Position numbers and translations under genes: made by a program. From NCBI GenBank assembly GCA_032358255.1, contig JAULBX010017747.1, positions 1 to 64,000 of the forward strand: a stretch of 64,000 bases of DNA. Direction: 5' to 3'. Below, one piece after another: positions 28,751-41,100 of the stretch. Within the stretch, counting starts at the first letter, position 1, and every line of letters starts with the position of its first letter. The notes under the pieces are model-generated. The model did not search any database. It was not told the origin of the DNA and saw nothing but the letters and a program-made list of their open reading frames with translations. The DNA is from Heterotrichella gracilis (taxonomy: Eukaryota > Sar > Xanthophyceae > Tribonematales > Xanthonemataceae).

Positions 28751-30040
28751 ATGGTGAGCGACAACAGCCCAGTCATAGGCGCCCAGCAGTGTGAAGGGTG
28801 CCCCATACACTCCCTCCCTGACCACCTCCTGCAGCGCGTCTTTGGGGCTCTGTCAGGCACCGAGCAGGCTACCAAGCAAAAGGCGCAGCTGCAGCTGGTG
28901 TGCAAGCGCTGGAAACATGTTCTTGAAGGCCCGAGCGCGGCCTGGGGTGAAGTTTGCTGCCCTGCCCTCAGCACGCCGGTCATGGACTGGCTGTGCTCTA
29001 GGCTGGGAGCCACCAGGTCTATCACTAGGCTTTGGGACGAGCCAAAGGCCATGCTGCGCGTGCTCAGCAGCCTCAACCCAGCTTGTACCACTGACCTGCA
29101 GTTGGAAGAAGGCGTATACACCGGGCACAGTGTGGGGCAGCTGCTTGAGGCCACCTTCCGCCTCACCTCGTTGACTACTTTGAACCTGTGGCTCCGCTGC
29201 GCCCCAGAACAGGTGGCAGCCTGCCTGCCTGCCATGTCAGCACTGGTCAACCTGGACAGCCTCTACCTCAACGTCAGGAGCACAAACCCCCGCACCGCAC
29301 ACTGGTGGCCCATGCTTCCACGCCTCAAGAAACTGCGAAAGGCAGGGGTGGCGGTTAACGGGGTGGACTACGTTCCGATGCTCGCCCATCAGCCTGCGCT
29401 GGTCAGCCTGAGGGTATGTCACGGCTGGGGTGACATAGAGGGTGCAACAGTTGGCACCTCCTTGCGGCAGCTCACCCGGCTGAAGAGCCTGCATGTGAGC
29501 GATTCCATGGAGCTGCCACCTGGCAGCTTCCCCACGTCGCTGCAGGAGCTTAGGATCAGCAAATATCGTGATGTGGCTCTGGATGCCATGGCGGTTCTGC
29601 TCCCAGCCCTCCCCCACCTCACATCCCTCCACCTGGACTGTTCAAACATAGAGCGCCTGAGCCCTGCCCTTGCCAGCCTCACCGATCTTCGGAAGCTGGT
29701 GATTGACAGGATGCCGGAGCTGCTGGTGCTGCCCGACATGCCCAGCCTCACTCTGCTGAACATAACGCGTGGGCATGGCGTGCAGCTGGAGGTGCCAATC
29801 AACCGCAACCTACGCATCGTGCCACGGCACGGGTGGTACGAGGGGACACACGGTAAGGGGGTCAGGATCATGGGGCGGCACGGGGAGTACAGCATGGCCA
29901 TGGATGTGTATGGCTACGTTGAGATATTGCAGCGCCTGGCCCCGGGAGCTCTTACAGATGGTGTCCGGGTGCACGAGGCGAGGGAAGAGGAGGAGCGGTG
30001 TTTTGAGTGGCTGCGCACTGCTGTGGGATGGGGGTCTTAG
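28751..30040 (+). CDS. F-box / leucine-rich-repeat protein, intronless
   Basis: One open frame of 429 codons from ATG 28751. The frame stays open upstream to 28730 but without an ATG. An F-box-like segment lies near residues 14-60 (IHSLPDHLLQRVFGAL ... LVCKRWKHVL), the Skp1-binding helix pattern of SCF ubiquitin-ligase adaptors. It is followed by irregular leucine-rich repeats such as LTSLHLDCSNIERLSPAL and LRKLVIDRMPELLVLP. It probably selects a substrate for ubiquitination by a cullin-1 complex; the substrate is unknown. It is the only intronless gene here, which could mean a retrocopy or one of the many single-exon algal F-box genes. It stands head to head with the GOGAT gene, about 720 bases apart, and a UGUAA-like signal lies 565 bases past the stop. 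F-box assignment is moderately sure, LRR character surer. Confidence 0.8.
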   Translation: MVSDNSPVIGAQQCEGCPIHSLPDHLLQRVFGALSGTEQATKQKAQLQLVCKRWKHVLEGPSAAWGEVCCPALSTPVMDWLCSRLGATRSITRLWDEPKAMLRVLSSLNPACTTDLQLEEGVYTGHSVGQLLEATFRLTSLTTLNLWLRCAPEQVAACLPAMSALVNLDSLYLNVRSTNPRTAHWWPMLPRLKKLRKAGVAVNGVDYVPMLAHQPALVSLRVCHGWGDIEGATVGTSLRQLTRLKSLHVSDSMELPPGSFPTSLQELRISKYRDVALDAMAVLLPALPHLTSLHLDCSNIERLSPALASLTDLRKLVIDRMPELLVLPDMPSLTLLNITRGHGVQLEVPINRNLRIVPRHGWYEGTHGKGVRIMGRHGEYSMAMDVYGYVEILQRLAPGALTDGVRVHEAREEEERCFEWLRTAVGWGS

Positions 30041-30180
30041 CACCACACATAAGCACATCAGGCAGGCAATTTTGCAGCCGACTTCTGCGCCTTCAGAGGC
30101 AAGTAAACAGCCGGTTCGAAATTCACATGGTATGGTGTGGGAAGATTTACTCTTTGGTGTAGTAGATTCACTGTCTACCG

Positions 30181-30299
30181 GCAACTCGGCTGCAATGTAT
30201 AGTGTGGCCATCTTGAAGTTCAGTGTGGGTCACAGGGATCACTGTATACAACTCACAGTGAACTTGAGGATAGGCCACACTATATAGCAGCCGAGTTGC
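30181..30299. repeat. Inverted repeat after F-box gene
   Basis: Arms 30181-30227 and 30254-30299 pair (GCAACTCGGCTGC, TAGTGTGGCC, AAGTTCA with their complements), an imperfect ~45-bp stem of MITE or hairpin type. Confidence 0.8.
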
Positions 30300-30427
30300 T
30301 GGTTATTCAAGCTGGCGTTGGCTAAGGCCTGTGCTTGACCGTTCTGGCTGGTTTGGTGCCCTGATGCGAGCCAGTGGCCCCTTCTACGCCCTTGTGCGTC
30401 CCCTTTTTTTTTTTTTTTTGAAGCAGC

Positions 30428-30470
30428 GAAGGTTTTTGTTAAGTTCACAGCGAACTTAACAAAAACCTTC
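30428..30470. repeat. Perfect 19-bp hairpin after a T run
   Basis: GAAGGTTTTTGTTAAGTTC at 30428-30446 and its exact complement at 30452-30470, with a five-base loop. Confidence 0.92.
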
Positions 30471-30604
30471 ACTACTAGTACATGTGGTGAAGAATGTGTG
30501 TACTTTATGCTTTGCGCATGTGTGGTTTTGAATTATAGTCAGGGCACATTTGTTATTGTGCAAGGCTTATTCCCAAGAGTAAGTGAACAGTGCCTATATG
30601 TCCT

Positions 30605-30609
30605 TGTAA
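30605..30609 (+). terminator. TGTAA poly(A) signal, F-box gene
   Basis: UGUAA is the usual green-algal poly(A) signal. This copy lies 565 bases after the F-box stop. A five-base motif is weak evidence alone. Confidence 0.35.
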
Positions 30610-31712
30610 GGAATTTATAAATAATAAAGTACCAGGTCCTGTGTCTAGACAATTATTACTGGTCGCCATGCCGCGCGCATTGTGTCAAGGGTGAGTCACG
30701 CCAGGTCACTCTCCATCTTGACATGCCATGGATCTGTGCTTATGTTCCATCAATTGCTGCGGCAGCCGCTGCGATGCCATTTTTGGCAAAATCGTTGAGC
30801 TGGCACGTCCTGTGGGCTTAAGCAATTGCCTGTTGTCACAAAGTAGCTTAATGCCAATGATTGGAGGTGTGCTGCCATGTATGGAGCCAATAATTTTAAT
30901 TTAATTTCTCCTCTTGAGCGGTGCGTATCGAAGACCTAAGCATTGGGCCGCCCCTAGGCCCATATTATATATTATTAATCAGCAGGTGACAGTGTCTCTC
31001 CACTCCGAGGTTCTGCCACAGCAGCCGCTAAAAGCACAGTACTTGGCATGCACTGCATTTGCCCCGGGGCACCAGGCCATTCATGGCATCGCATGCCATG
31101 GCATCGCATGCCATTGGCGAGAAATGGCATCAGGGCAGCCCCCCTCCAGGACCTACCCCGTGCGCTGCAATATGATAATAGATTGACAGGGTGGCTCCGC
31201 AAAATTTTAAAGCACAGTAATATTGAACCTAACCGAGCGGTGGCTGCGAGGGGTTTGCAGCGCATTGCACCATCATTGCACTTACGAAAATCGTTCCAGG
31301 TCTTGCTGTGCAGGTTATAATGAAATCCTCGGCAGCATTTTGAACAAAGCAAACTCTAACAGCAAGTTTCAGTGCATCACACTACCCCTGTCAGGTGCAC
31401 CCTCCAGCCTTGCTCTTAGCCCAGCTATCTCGCCGTCCCTTAGTGCCCATCCCAACCGCACGTTCCCACGTGGTCTGAGCCACAGCCCCATTCCAGCAGA
31501 ATACGACGTTGAGCGCTGTGCTATGAGACGCCTCCCAACAGCAAGTCGCCAGAAGCTGCCGGTGCAACCTTCCCGTTGGGCGCTGCACTTCTCATCACGT
31601 GCCATGTACACCCCGCCATGCACGGGTTCACTTTTGCAACCTCCACCCACTGGCGCACACGGCGCATGGGCACACCGGCGCCGCGTGCTACGTACACCTC
31701 CCCTGGCACCCA

Positions 31713-33343
<1,631 letters not shown>

Positions 33344-34832
33344 GTTGCCCCACTGGTTCTACAGATACCTGCGTGAGTTGAAGGGTTAGCCATTCCGTTG
33401 AGTTGGGGGTAGGGAACTACTCCCAAACAAGCGGCAATACATAAGCAGGTAGAAATAGCTACCCACAGCACGCTCCAAACAGGCACTTGGGGTTGTTGCA
33501 CCAAAACAAGGGTGGTTGCACACCAAAACCAGGTGCGAGGCAGAGTTTGCTGTCGCACCGAGGAATATGCTGTCACAAAAAAGGCAGTTCCCTTGTGTTG
33601 GGATCTTATCTGCCGTTGTGGTAACTCTGCAAGTGCGCTTGGCTCAGGACCCCAGAGTTGGTTGCCCAGGTGAGTAGAAAGGTCAACTTGGAAGCAAGGT
33701 CACCTGCAGGCCACAGACATGAAAGCCTACAGTCAGATCAATAGAGGAACACAAGGAGGGCACTGGCGTAGTTTGCCATGTATGTTTCAAAGAGGCACTA
33801 CAGCATGGCCAAGAACCCTGGTGACTGTGGAGTGCATGACCACCATCCTGGGCCGTGCAACCTATGTTCAAACAGCAGCAGCCCTGTACCAGATCAGGCT
33901 TTATCTAATCTTGCAAATGACATTTACTGCCCTGCAAACTAGACATCTGACTGGGTACAACCTTGCACTTTGCCCAACTGTTGATGGGTCCCGACTGGGG
34001 TGCTTTCAGTGCACCTCACACCTTACGAAGAACGATGACCATGAAATATGGCTTGTCTGTGAACGGCAAAGTAGAGTTGCACTACCACGACATGCGGCAG
34101 CACAAAAGCACACAGGTACCAGTTGGGACCGGTGAGATCGCTCTATGCATGGCAATACCCATTTTCTGCCACGACATAATTATCTGTGTGTGTGTGACGA
34201 TCATGCAGCAATCAACCTCGTCGATGCTTTTCACTTGCTGAGTTTGCCAGCAGGCGGAGCTGGCGCAGTTGCTGGTTCAGTCGCACCTCGTACAAGCACC
34301 TCAGTCCGCACCCCAGCCGCTGATCCAGGCAACACTTGGCTTCTCTTTAACTGGTTCCCGCTACCTTAAAGTCTTCTGTGCAAAGCAACCTTGCTAAGGC
34401 TTTTACTTGCCTTCGATGCTGGTAGGTTTTGACTGCAGCCTGCTCCCTGTTCAACCGGGCCTTTAATATATTGTATTTCGTTGCCAGGGAGAATAGATTT
34501 TAACATTCAGCATTATTTTCTGAAAATGTGTCGATTAAAGGCCTTCGTGTCAACGTGAAGTCTTGCATACCAAGCGGACCCTCAATCCCTCCAGCGTTCA
34601 TATGAGTTCTGGTTTGCTCTCCTTGACGAAACAAGTGCAATCCCACCGCATCACCCACCGCCATGCATGGTCCCATGCCCATGCCAATCATTTGAACCGT
34701 TTTTGTGGGGCACACACCGTCGTCTCTGATTTGAGAGTTGACAAGACTTTGATTGCTTTAAAAAGGAGCTGCTTGAAAGTTGTAGCACTTGGCAACTCTG
34801 CACAAGAGGTCTCCTGGTAGGAGGGGCTCGCC
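33344..34832. promoter_or_regulatory. Divergent promoter region, Rab6 / IBR5-like gene
   Basis: About 1.5 kb between the start codons. It is AT-richer than the neighbouring exons and carries a possible small gene at 34035-34397. No clear core promoter element was recognised. Confidence 0.3.
34035..34397 (+). CDS. Possible two-exon small protein gene (74 aa), unrecognised
   Basis: Two segments look exon-like and join in phase: 34035-34115 (ATG ... ACACAG, then a GTACC donor) and 34254-34397 (after AG, to TAA). The predicted protein has a MKYGLSVNGKVELHYHDMR start and a Q/L-rich second half (AELAQLLVQSHLVQ). I do not recognise the family and see no signal peptide or membrane segment. It lies just upstream of, and on the same strand as, the IBR5-like gene, so it might instead be part of a longer 5' structure there or chance coding potential. 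Given only because the phase and splice sites agree. Confidence 0.28.
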
Positions 34833-36966
34833 ATGGCCAGCAAGTCCAAGAGGGAACGAGAAGACCCGTGCTTCACCTGCGGGCACTACCACGATGTAAG
34901 TCCTTTTCAAAACCGAGAGCTGTCAGCAAGCTATGGAACCGCCTCTCTCGCCTCTCCTGTTTGACGCTCAACTATGTTGCAGTACGAGAACGGCGAGCCA
35001 TGTTCGGTCTGTGGGCATACCTTAGTGCTGACTACTGAGTCGCACAAAGAGAGCGCCTTTCCTTCCACAATAGTCCCACAGTTCCTGTACCTCGGAAGCT
35101 ACGACAACGCCTCTAGATCTGAACATCTCAAGACACTGGGCATCAGTCATATACTCAACGTACGTGGGCACAACCCTAGACCACCACTGCTGTCAGCACA
35201 CCTATGCATGCATAATCGAAAGACCCGCATATTGGCAACTGCACCTTCTGGGAGTTGCTTCATGGCCAACTCTTGTCTTTCCCTGCAGACGGTACCCACA
35301 TGCCAGGCGCTATTCAAAAACTCGTTTGTGTACCACACGGTGTCAGCGACGCCCCCTCCCCTGGAAGAGTGCTTTCAGTTCCTAGGTAAGGTACCTGGCC
35401 TGGTTGAACCCTGCTGAACAGCATCTCACCCCCTACTGAGTGCCACAGTCGCTATCCCCGTGAAAACCTCCCTAAGGGTTTTCTGTTGACGGGCGCAGAC
35501 CAGGTTCAGCAGGAGGGCGGGCGCGTGCTGGTGCACTGCATGTCTGGGACAAGCGGGTAGGTGAAATTGCCAAGCACGCTGTGCATGCTGGCCCTGGCAC
35601 TCCATGCAATTCTGCTCTTGCATGTAGTACGAGCTGCATTTGGAGCAGGTAACCCACAAGCTGCATCCCATAGCAGCCCTTAGGGCACCATTTTGCACAC
35701 TCCTGTCAGAATCAGATCCACAATCACTGCCGACATGCCGTAGCAGCAGTCGCCCATATTATCCCATGCACACGTCCCTATAGGGCATGGGCATGCAACA
35801 GGATAATCTTGGGTGTTGCCGCCTTGCCCGGTCGGCAACCCCGCACTCACTCCATGCGCACATTGCTGGCTAGGTCCCCCATGGTGGTGATTGGCTACCT
35901 CATGCACCTACGGCGGTGGAGGCTGCAGGAGTGCTACAACTGGGTCAGGGACAGGCGGACAACAATCAAGCTCAAGCCAGGTGGGTCGCCAGGCACTGAT
36001 TCAGTAGATGCATTCCAGCAGCGCAGTGACACATGCAATCACCTGGCTCTGCTTGCCGGGCCGTTCACCAACCTCTGAAACGCTAGCTATTACGATCCTG
36101 AGCAACTGGGCACCCCATGGGTGGCATCGACCAAAATGCATTTGCTGCTACCTGTTTTGTTGATCGGTGGTTTTCAATGGTGACTCTTGAACCCTAGAAC
36201 CTACATTAGAGACCCTAAATTTGTTGGCAGTGGTCACTGATGTGGCCCTCCACCCCATGCCTGTTGACTGATCCTCAGCTGGGGTTGTTGCTGCAGAGCA
36301 CCTACAAAGGTTGCAGGAGCTTGAGCAGCAGCAGTTTGGCCTTGCCTTCCCCACCCCCATCAACACAGCCCCATCCAACCCAGCCCTGCAAGGTACCATG
36401 TAGCTACGTTTGGGCCCGCCTGTCATGCCACTAGATGCCGAGTGTCTTATGCCATTCACCTAGTTGACTTAGGTGCATGCGTTGCAACGGTGCAGCTAGA
36501 TTAGTAGTTGTGCATTGCGCAACCCAGGTCCCGGCAGGCCTTGTACAATTTCTGAATGAAACTATGACTTTTCAAGATCCCGAGCCCATGCCGCATATGC
36601 GATTCCATGTCATACTACATCCCATTCTTCTTTTATAGTACTAGTTTATGTCCATCCATGAACCTTGCATAAGTTATGCAGCATGCTTTGGTCAGTGTTG
36701 CCGAGGGTAGACTCCATGTCTACGGCCTTGTCAATCCGATCTGCCCTCCCACAGGTGCACAGCTGTTCAGTTGGAACCCCGCCACCATACCCCAGCAGCA
36801 GCACCAGCACCAACACCAGCAGCAGCAGCAACAGCATTCGGCGGTGGTTACCACCGGTGCCTTCGCAGCGCAAGGCCCTGTGCATGTCAACTTCAGCAGC
36901 AGCAGCCACATGGTGTTTGGCGCCAGCCCCGCCAGTGGCGAGCAGGGCAACTCAATGGAGATGTGA
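34833..36966 (+). CDS. IBR5: IBR5-like dual-specificity phosphatase family protein, catalytic Arg and general acid absent
   Basis: Seven exons: 34833-34895, 34983-35159, 35289-35385, 35499-35556, 35874-35980, 36297-36392 and 36755-36966, in phase, 269 aa. The N-terminal Cys motif CFTCGHYHDYENGEPCSVCGH matches plant IBR5, a MAP-kinase phosphatase acting in auxin and abscisic-acid signalling. The DSP core follows (PQFLYLGSYDNAS, SHILN, RVLVHC, WVRDRRTT). The P-loop reads HCMSGTSGSP: Cys126 is kept, but the Arg of CX5R is Gly132. The position of the general-acid Asp, about 32 residues before the Cys, is SAT. Every GT donor that keeps the loop makes residue 132 a glycine. So the protein is predicted to bind phospho-substrates but hydrolyse poorly or not at all, unless the base is a sequencing error. 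The C-terminus is Q/H-rich (CAG-type repeat near 36793-36835). Confidence 0.88.
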
Positions 36967-38102
36967 GGGGGGCGCGGGTGGAGCACACAATGCATGCAGT
37001 GACATCGGGGCGATGATGCGTGTAGAGCACCCATCACATGCGGGCACATCAGAGCCACGGGAGCACGCAGCGCATGTGGTCCACATGGGGCTTTGAGATG
37101 TGTGCAAGGGGAATGCAACACATGCAGGCGCATTCAAACTCGGGGGGGCAGGCACGCATGTGTTCCATGTCGGAACAGTGGCACATTCCATGAAAAGCAC
37201 CCACCAGCGCATGGGGGCGCTTCGGAGCTGTGAGGCGCGCAGCAGGGGGCTCAAGCCGCATGTGCGCACGTGGGAGCCAGGATAGCCACGCAACGCATGT
37301 GGGGCCATATTGTACATGGTCACAGACCAACCCCTGTACGATGCGGGCATGTCGGAGCTATGGCTTGTTTGAGGGCGCACCACCGTCGCCAGTGCGGCAC
37401 ATGCTGGAAGCGGGAGGTGCTGTGGAGGAAGGATTTCCTTGAAGACCCACGCTGCCATGGGGAGAGGGGTATGGCAGTGGATGAAGAGAGAGAGGGGCAG
37501 ACGGCGTGGGCGCATTCAGTTGGACGAGAGCCATCCTGATGGGAGCAAATACTGGGGCCCATTTCGATTTCGGGGCAGACTTGGCTCTCATGCATTGAAC
37601 TGAGGCTGCATGTACCCACACTGTGTGAGCTGTATTAATGACAGCACTGGGGCACATCCCAGGGGTTGGCCAAATCACAGCGCAAGCACAGCCAGGGATG
37701 GGTGAGGTGTCTGGTGAGGTGCATTGTCTGCCCAGGGATATCATGCGGATCTCTCGGGGTAGGCCCCTGCTTTGCTTCAGTGCATGTACCAAACTGCAGA
37801 GTTTTATAGCTCCCTTTCTTACTTTTCACGTGCGCCTTGATCAGTGGTTGCCACACAACGGATCAAAAATGAACAACACTGTGATGGACCTAGCACTGGT
37901 TGGGTATTGTAGTATTTTTTCCTGACCGTTCAGCAGTAGACTGTATTTTTGTCACATTGGACCCTTTGTATGTGTGTGCAACGTGTGCAAGGTCGCTGTC
38001 GTCTTTACTTCATTTGAACGGCTGGGCCAGGGTTTATGTTAAGTTCGAAGGCAAACAGCAGCAAATAGTCGAAAGACGAGACCGCGTCAAGGGGGTGGTG
38101 CA
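36967..38102. other. Spacer after IBR5-like gene, with degenerate CATGTG-rich repeats
   Basis: 36967-37330 repeats variants of GCGCATGTGG and CACGCA at irregular 40-50 base spacing, for example near 37068, 37150, 37258 and 37295, like a decayed minisatellite in the 3' UTR. 37400-38100 shows nothing I can name; the promoter of the cupredoxin gene should be here. Confidence 0.35.
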
Positions 38103-41100
38103 ATGGGAGCTATGGCGAGGCTGCTGTGTGTGTCACTCCAGCTACTGTTGTTCGCGGCCTTCAGCGAGCCCAAGAAGGTTGTGGTGGGTGGTGATGTTGG
38201 ATGGGAGGTTGGCGCGTCGCTGCCAGCTATGAACGGACTGCCTGTTGGCGATGTACTGGTGAGTTTTTAGCTGAACACGGCCGGAGGCCTCCTTGCTGGC
38301 TCGCTGAAAGCTCGTGGCTTTCTGTACAAAATGTCAAGGAGAACAGTTTTCCTTGCGATGCCGGCAACAATACATATGCGCTCTGGTGATAGCACGGTAT
38401 TTGCATTAGTACTTGTGGTTGTACAAAGTACGTGCGTTCCAAGGTTTCCATTGGCCCAGCTTTCGCCCACAATGTACCTTTGGTATTCGCCAACGCTACC
38501 ATATGCAAAGTGGTAACAATGCAGAAGTCGGAAATGCTGCATATATATGCAAACCAAACAGTACAAAGCTTGACACCGTTAGGCGGCAATGCCATGCATG
38601 CAGTTTTGTTGCGCGCACGCATGCATGCATGGCATTGCCGCCTAACGGTGCATGGGCATATAACCTGCTTTGCCCTGATTAAATTTGAAGCCGGCTTGTA
38701 GTGTGGCTACTTTTGATGGTTGGTGTTTGTATAAACTTAGAACAAAGCAAACGCGAGGAACATTCACCTGCAAACTTTGACTGAATTGTGAACAAACAAG
38801 CACTTCACCCACCTGCAAATTCCAGCTGGACAGTCATATCGGTATCTTTGGCAGCTCATATGCGTTCTAAACAGTGACGTCCACACCTGAAAACTGAGGA
38901 CATGCAGGAATGGATGTCTACACACTTCAAGATTAGTGTACCATTTGTGTATGTGTGTGTGGTACAAGCTTCCTTTGGCTCATACGCCGAGTATAGGTCT
39001 TGCGGGATGGCCAGCGGTTTACAAAATTAGGCTGACTAGATATGGGTCACACTTCATTGTCACAGTTTTTGTGCAACTGCAGGAGTTCAACTGGGTGCGT
39101 GGGTATCACGATGTGTGGCTATTGCCCACAGCAGACTGTAACTTCAGTGCCAAAGGAGCTCGCCAGCTTGCTGACGCTTACAGCACACCCTTCACCTTCA
39201 ACCTCACAGCACCCGGTCAATACCAGTTTGCCTGCTCAGTTGCGGAGCACTGCTTGGCTGGGATGCTCCTCAGTGTCAGTGTTGGGCGCCAGCAAGCTCC
39301 AGCAGGTGAGGTTTTCAAGAGGTTTCTAAACATGCGTTGATGTACAAGCTTTTCTATGCAGCACTGGCTATGCTACCACCAAGGGTAATAGGATAATAAT
39401 AGGACTATCATTATCTTATTACCCTTGATACCACCCCTCCTGCAGTGAGAGAGGACCCCGTTCCATATTGACCTTCTGACAGCTGGCACACTGCAGGACA
39501 GCTAACATGCAATATGATTCTTCCCTGTATGATCACCAACCGTTCTCCCTTGGCTGCAGGCTCCACCCCTTTTCAGCTGGCACCCAGCCAGTCTACCCTG
39601 GGTCAGGTGCTAGCGGGCACACAGGTGTTGGACACGCCTGCAACGTGTAGCGGCCCAACAAAGGTTGGGGCATTGGGGGCCAAGGACCTGTGGGAGGTGG
39701 AGTGCAGGACTGTGGAAGTGTCTCTCACACCAGGCCAGGCAAGGGCTGCATCATGACTGGACACACAGACAAATAAACAAACAGAAAGCCATTTCCAGCC
39801 GTCATTACTACTGGCTGAATGGGAATGTTATTCATCAGTGCTGTCACTTGCCATTGGATGGTACAGGCTCGCTGCTGATGATAAATTGTGGTATAGAGCG
39901 CGTTAGTGTTACTTGTTCTAATCTGCTGTTCACCAATCACAAACACAGTGCATGGCAGCACCTTGCATCATTGATGAGTAAGCCTGGATGCAAGCAATTG
40001 GTGTATTGTGCATGATGAACCAGCCTAGGCTGGCTGATCCTTACGTACGTGCGTTGACATTTGAGGGTTTATGCGATCACGTTTGCTGAGAATGCCAGTA
40101 ACAAAGCCATTGCATCTTTATCCATGCCATCGCATTGTTAGTATTTTCTTAGCGGGGGCCCTTACATAACTTAAACAACTCAATTCATGGCATGATCCAC
40201 TGCACTCATTGCTCATGCTAGTTTGCATGCTATGGCTTGGGCTCATCAATTACCGGATGACTGCAAGCCTTGAGTCAAGGTGCCACCAGGCGGTCTTGCC
40301 TGAGATGGAAGTTGTACGAGCTTAGCTCAAGAGTCCTAATATCAAATTGTGGCCCGTGCTTGACTCTCAAACCAGCCCCTCTGTGCACCCTGCAGAACGT
40401 TATCGTCAGCGTCCCAGCTGAGGCACCCCTTCCGGCTGACACGCTCATTGCTCAGCACAGAATCAGCTTTGACCTGCAGGACAGAGCTAACCAGTCCGTG
40501 CCTCTCACAGAGGTGAGCTGCCTGGGACTTTTCAATGGATAAATGTGCGCTTTCATGGGCTCTGTTTGAACAATGGAGGTCTGAGCAGGTGAAGTGCTAG
40601 GTGACGTAGAAGCTCATCAAAGGCATGGTTGATGCTCCCGCATGTTCTGAGAACGGCATTTGGTTTTGTTAAAGCAAGGGTCAGCTACATTTGAGAAGCA
40701 GCATGGTTAGGTGCCCCCCCAGTAGCCCCCCTGCCCAACAGGCCTACTAGGCTGAGCTAAAGCGAATTGCAATCTATCTATCAATACGGCCACTGCAAGC
40801 GCAGCGTGTGCCTCAGCATGTTGCTCTGCCACGCTTACATCTGCAACATCTCATTCACAGCTGCATTGGCACACCGCACTGCAAAGCAATCCTGTGCATA
40901 AACTCCAGGCTGAAACCCTGTCTAAAAGTCTGGAACTGCGAGCTTGTTCAGCACTTGCAATTGAGTTTTTGCCTCTGTTTGTGGAGGTGTACGTTCACCA
41001 CGGCTGGGGAGGCTTTGTTGCATTCGAGGCGGAATACAGGGGCGTGGCAAAGTACCCTCCCTTCCCGTCTCCATATGGCGTCATCTACAACACATCCCGG

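Larger units (their letters stand above)
30041..31712. other. Convergent 3' region, F-box gene / Rab6
   Basis: About 1.7 kb without a supported gene. It holds the F-box 3' UTR with a TGTAA at 30605, two inverted repeats (30181-30299 and 30428-30470), a long T run near 30400-30420, and a short direct repeat of GGCATCGCATGCCAT near 31080-31120. Confidence 0.5.
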
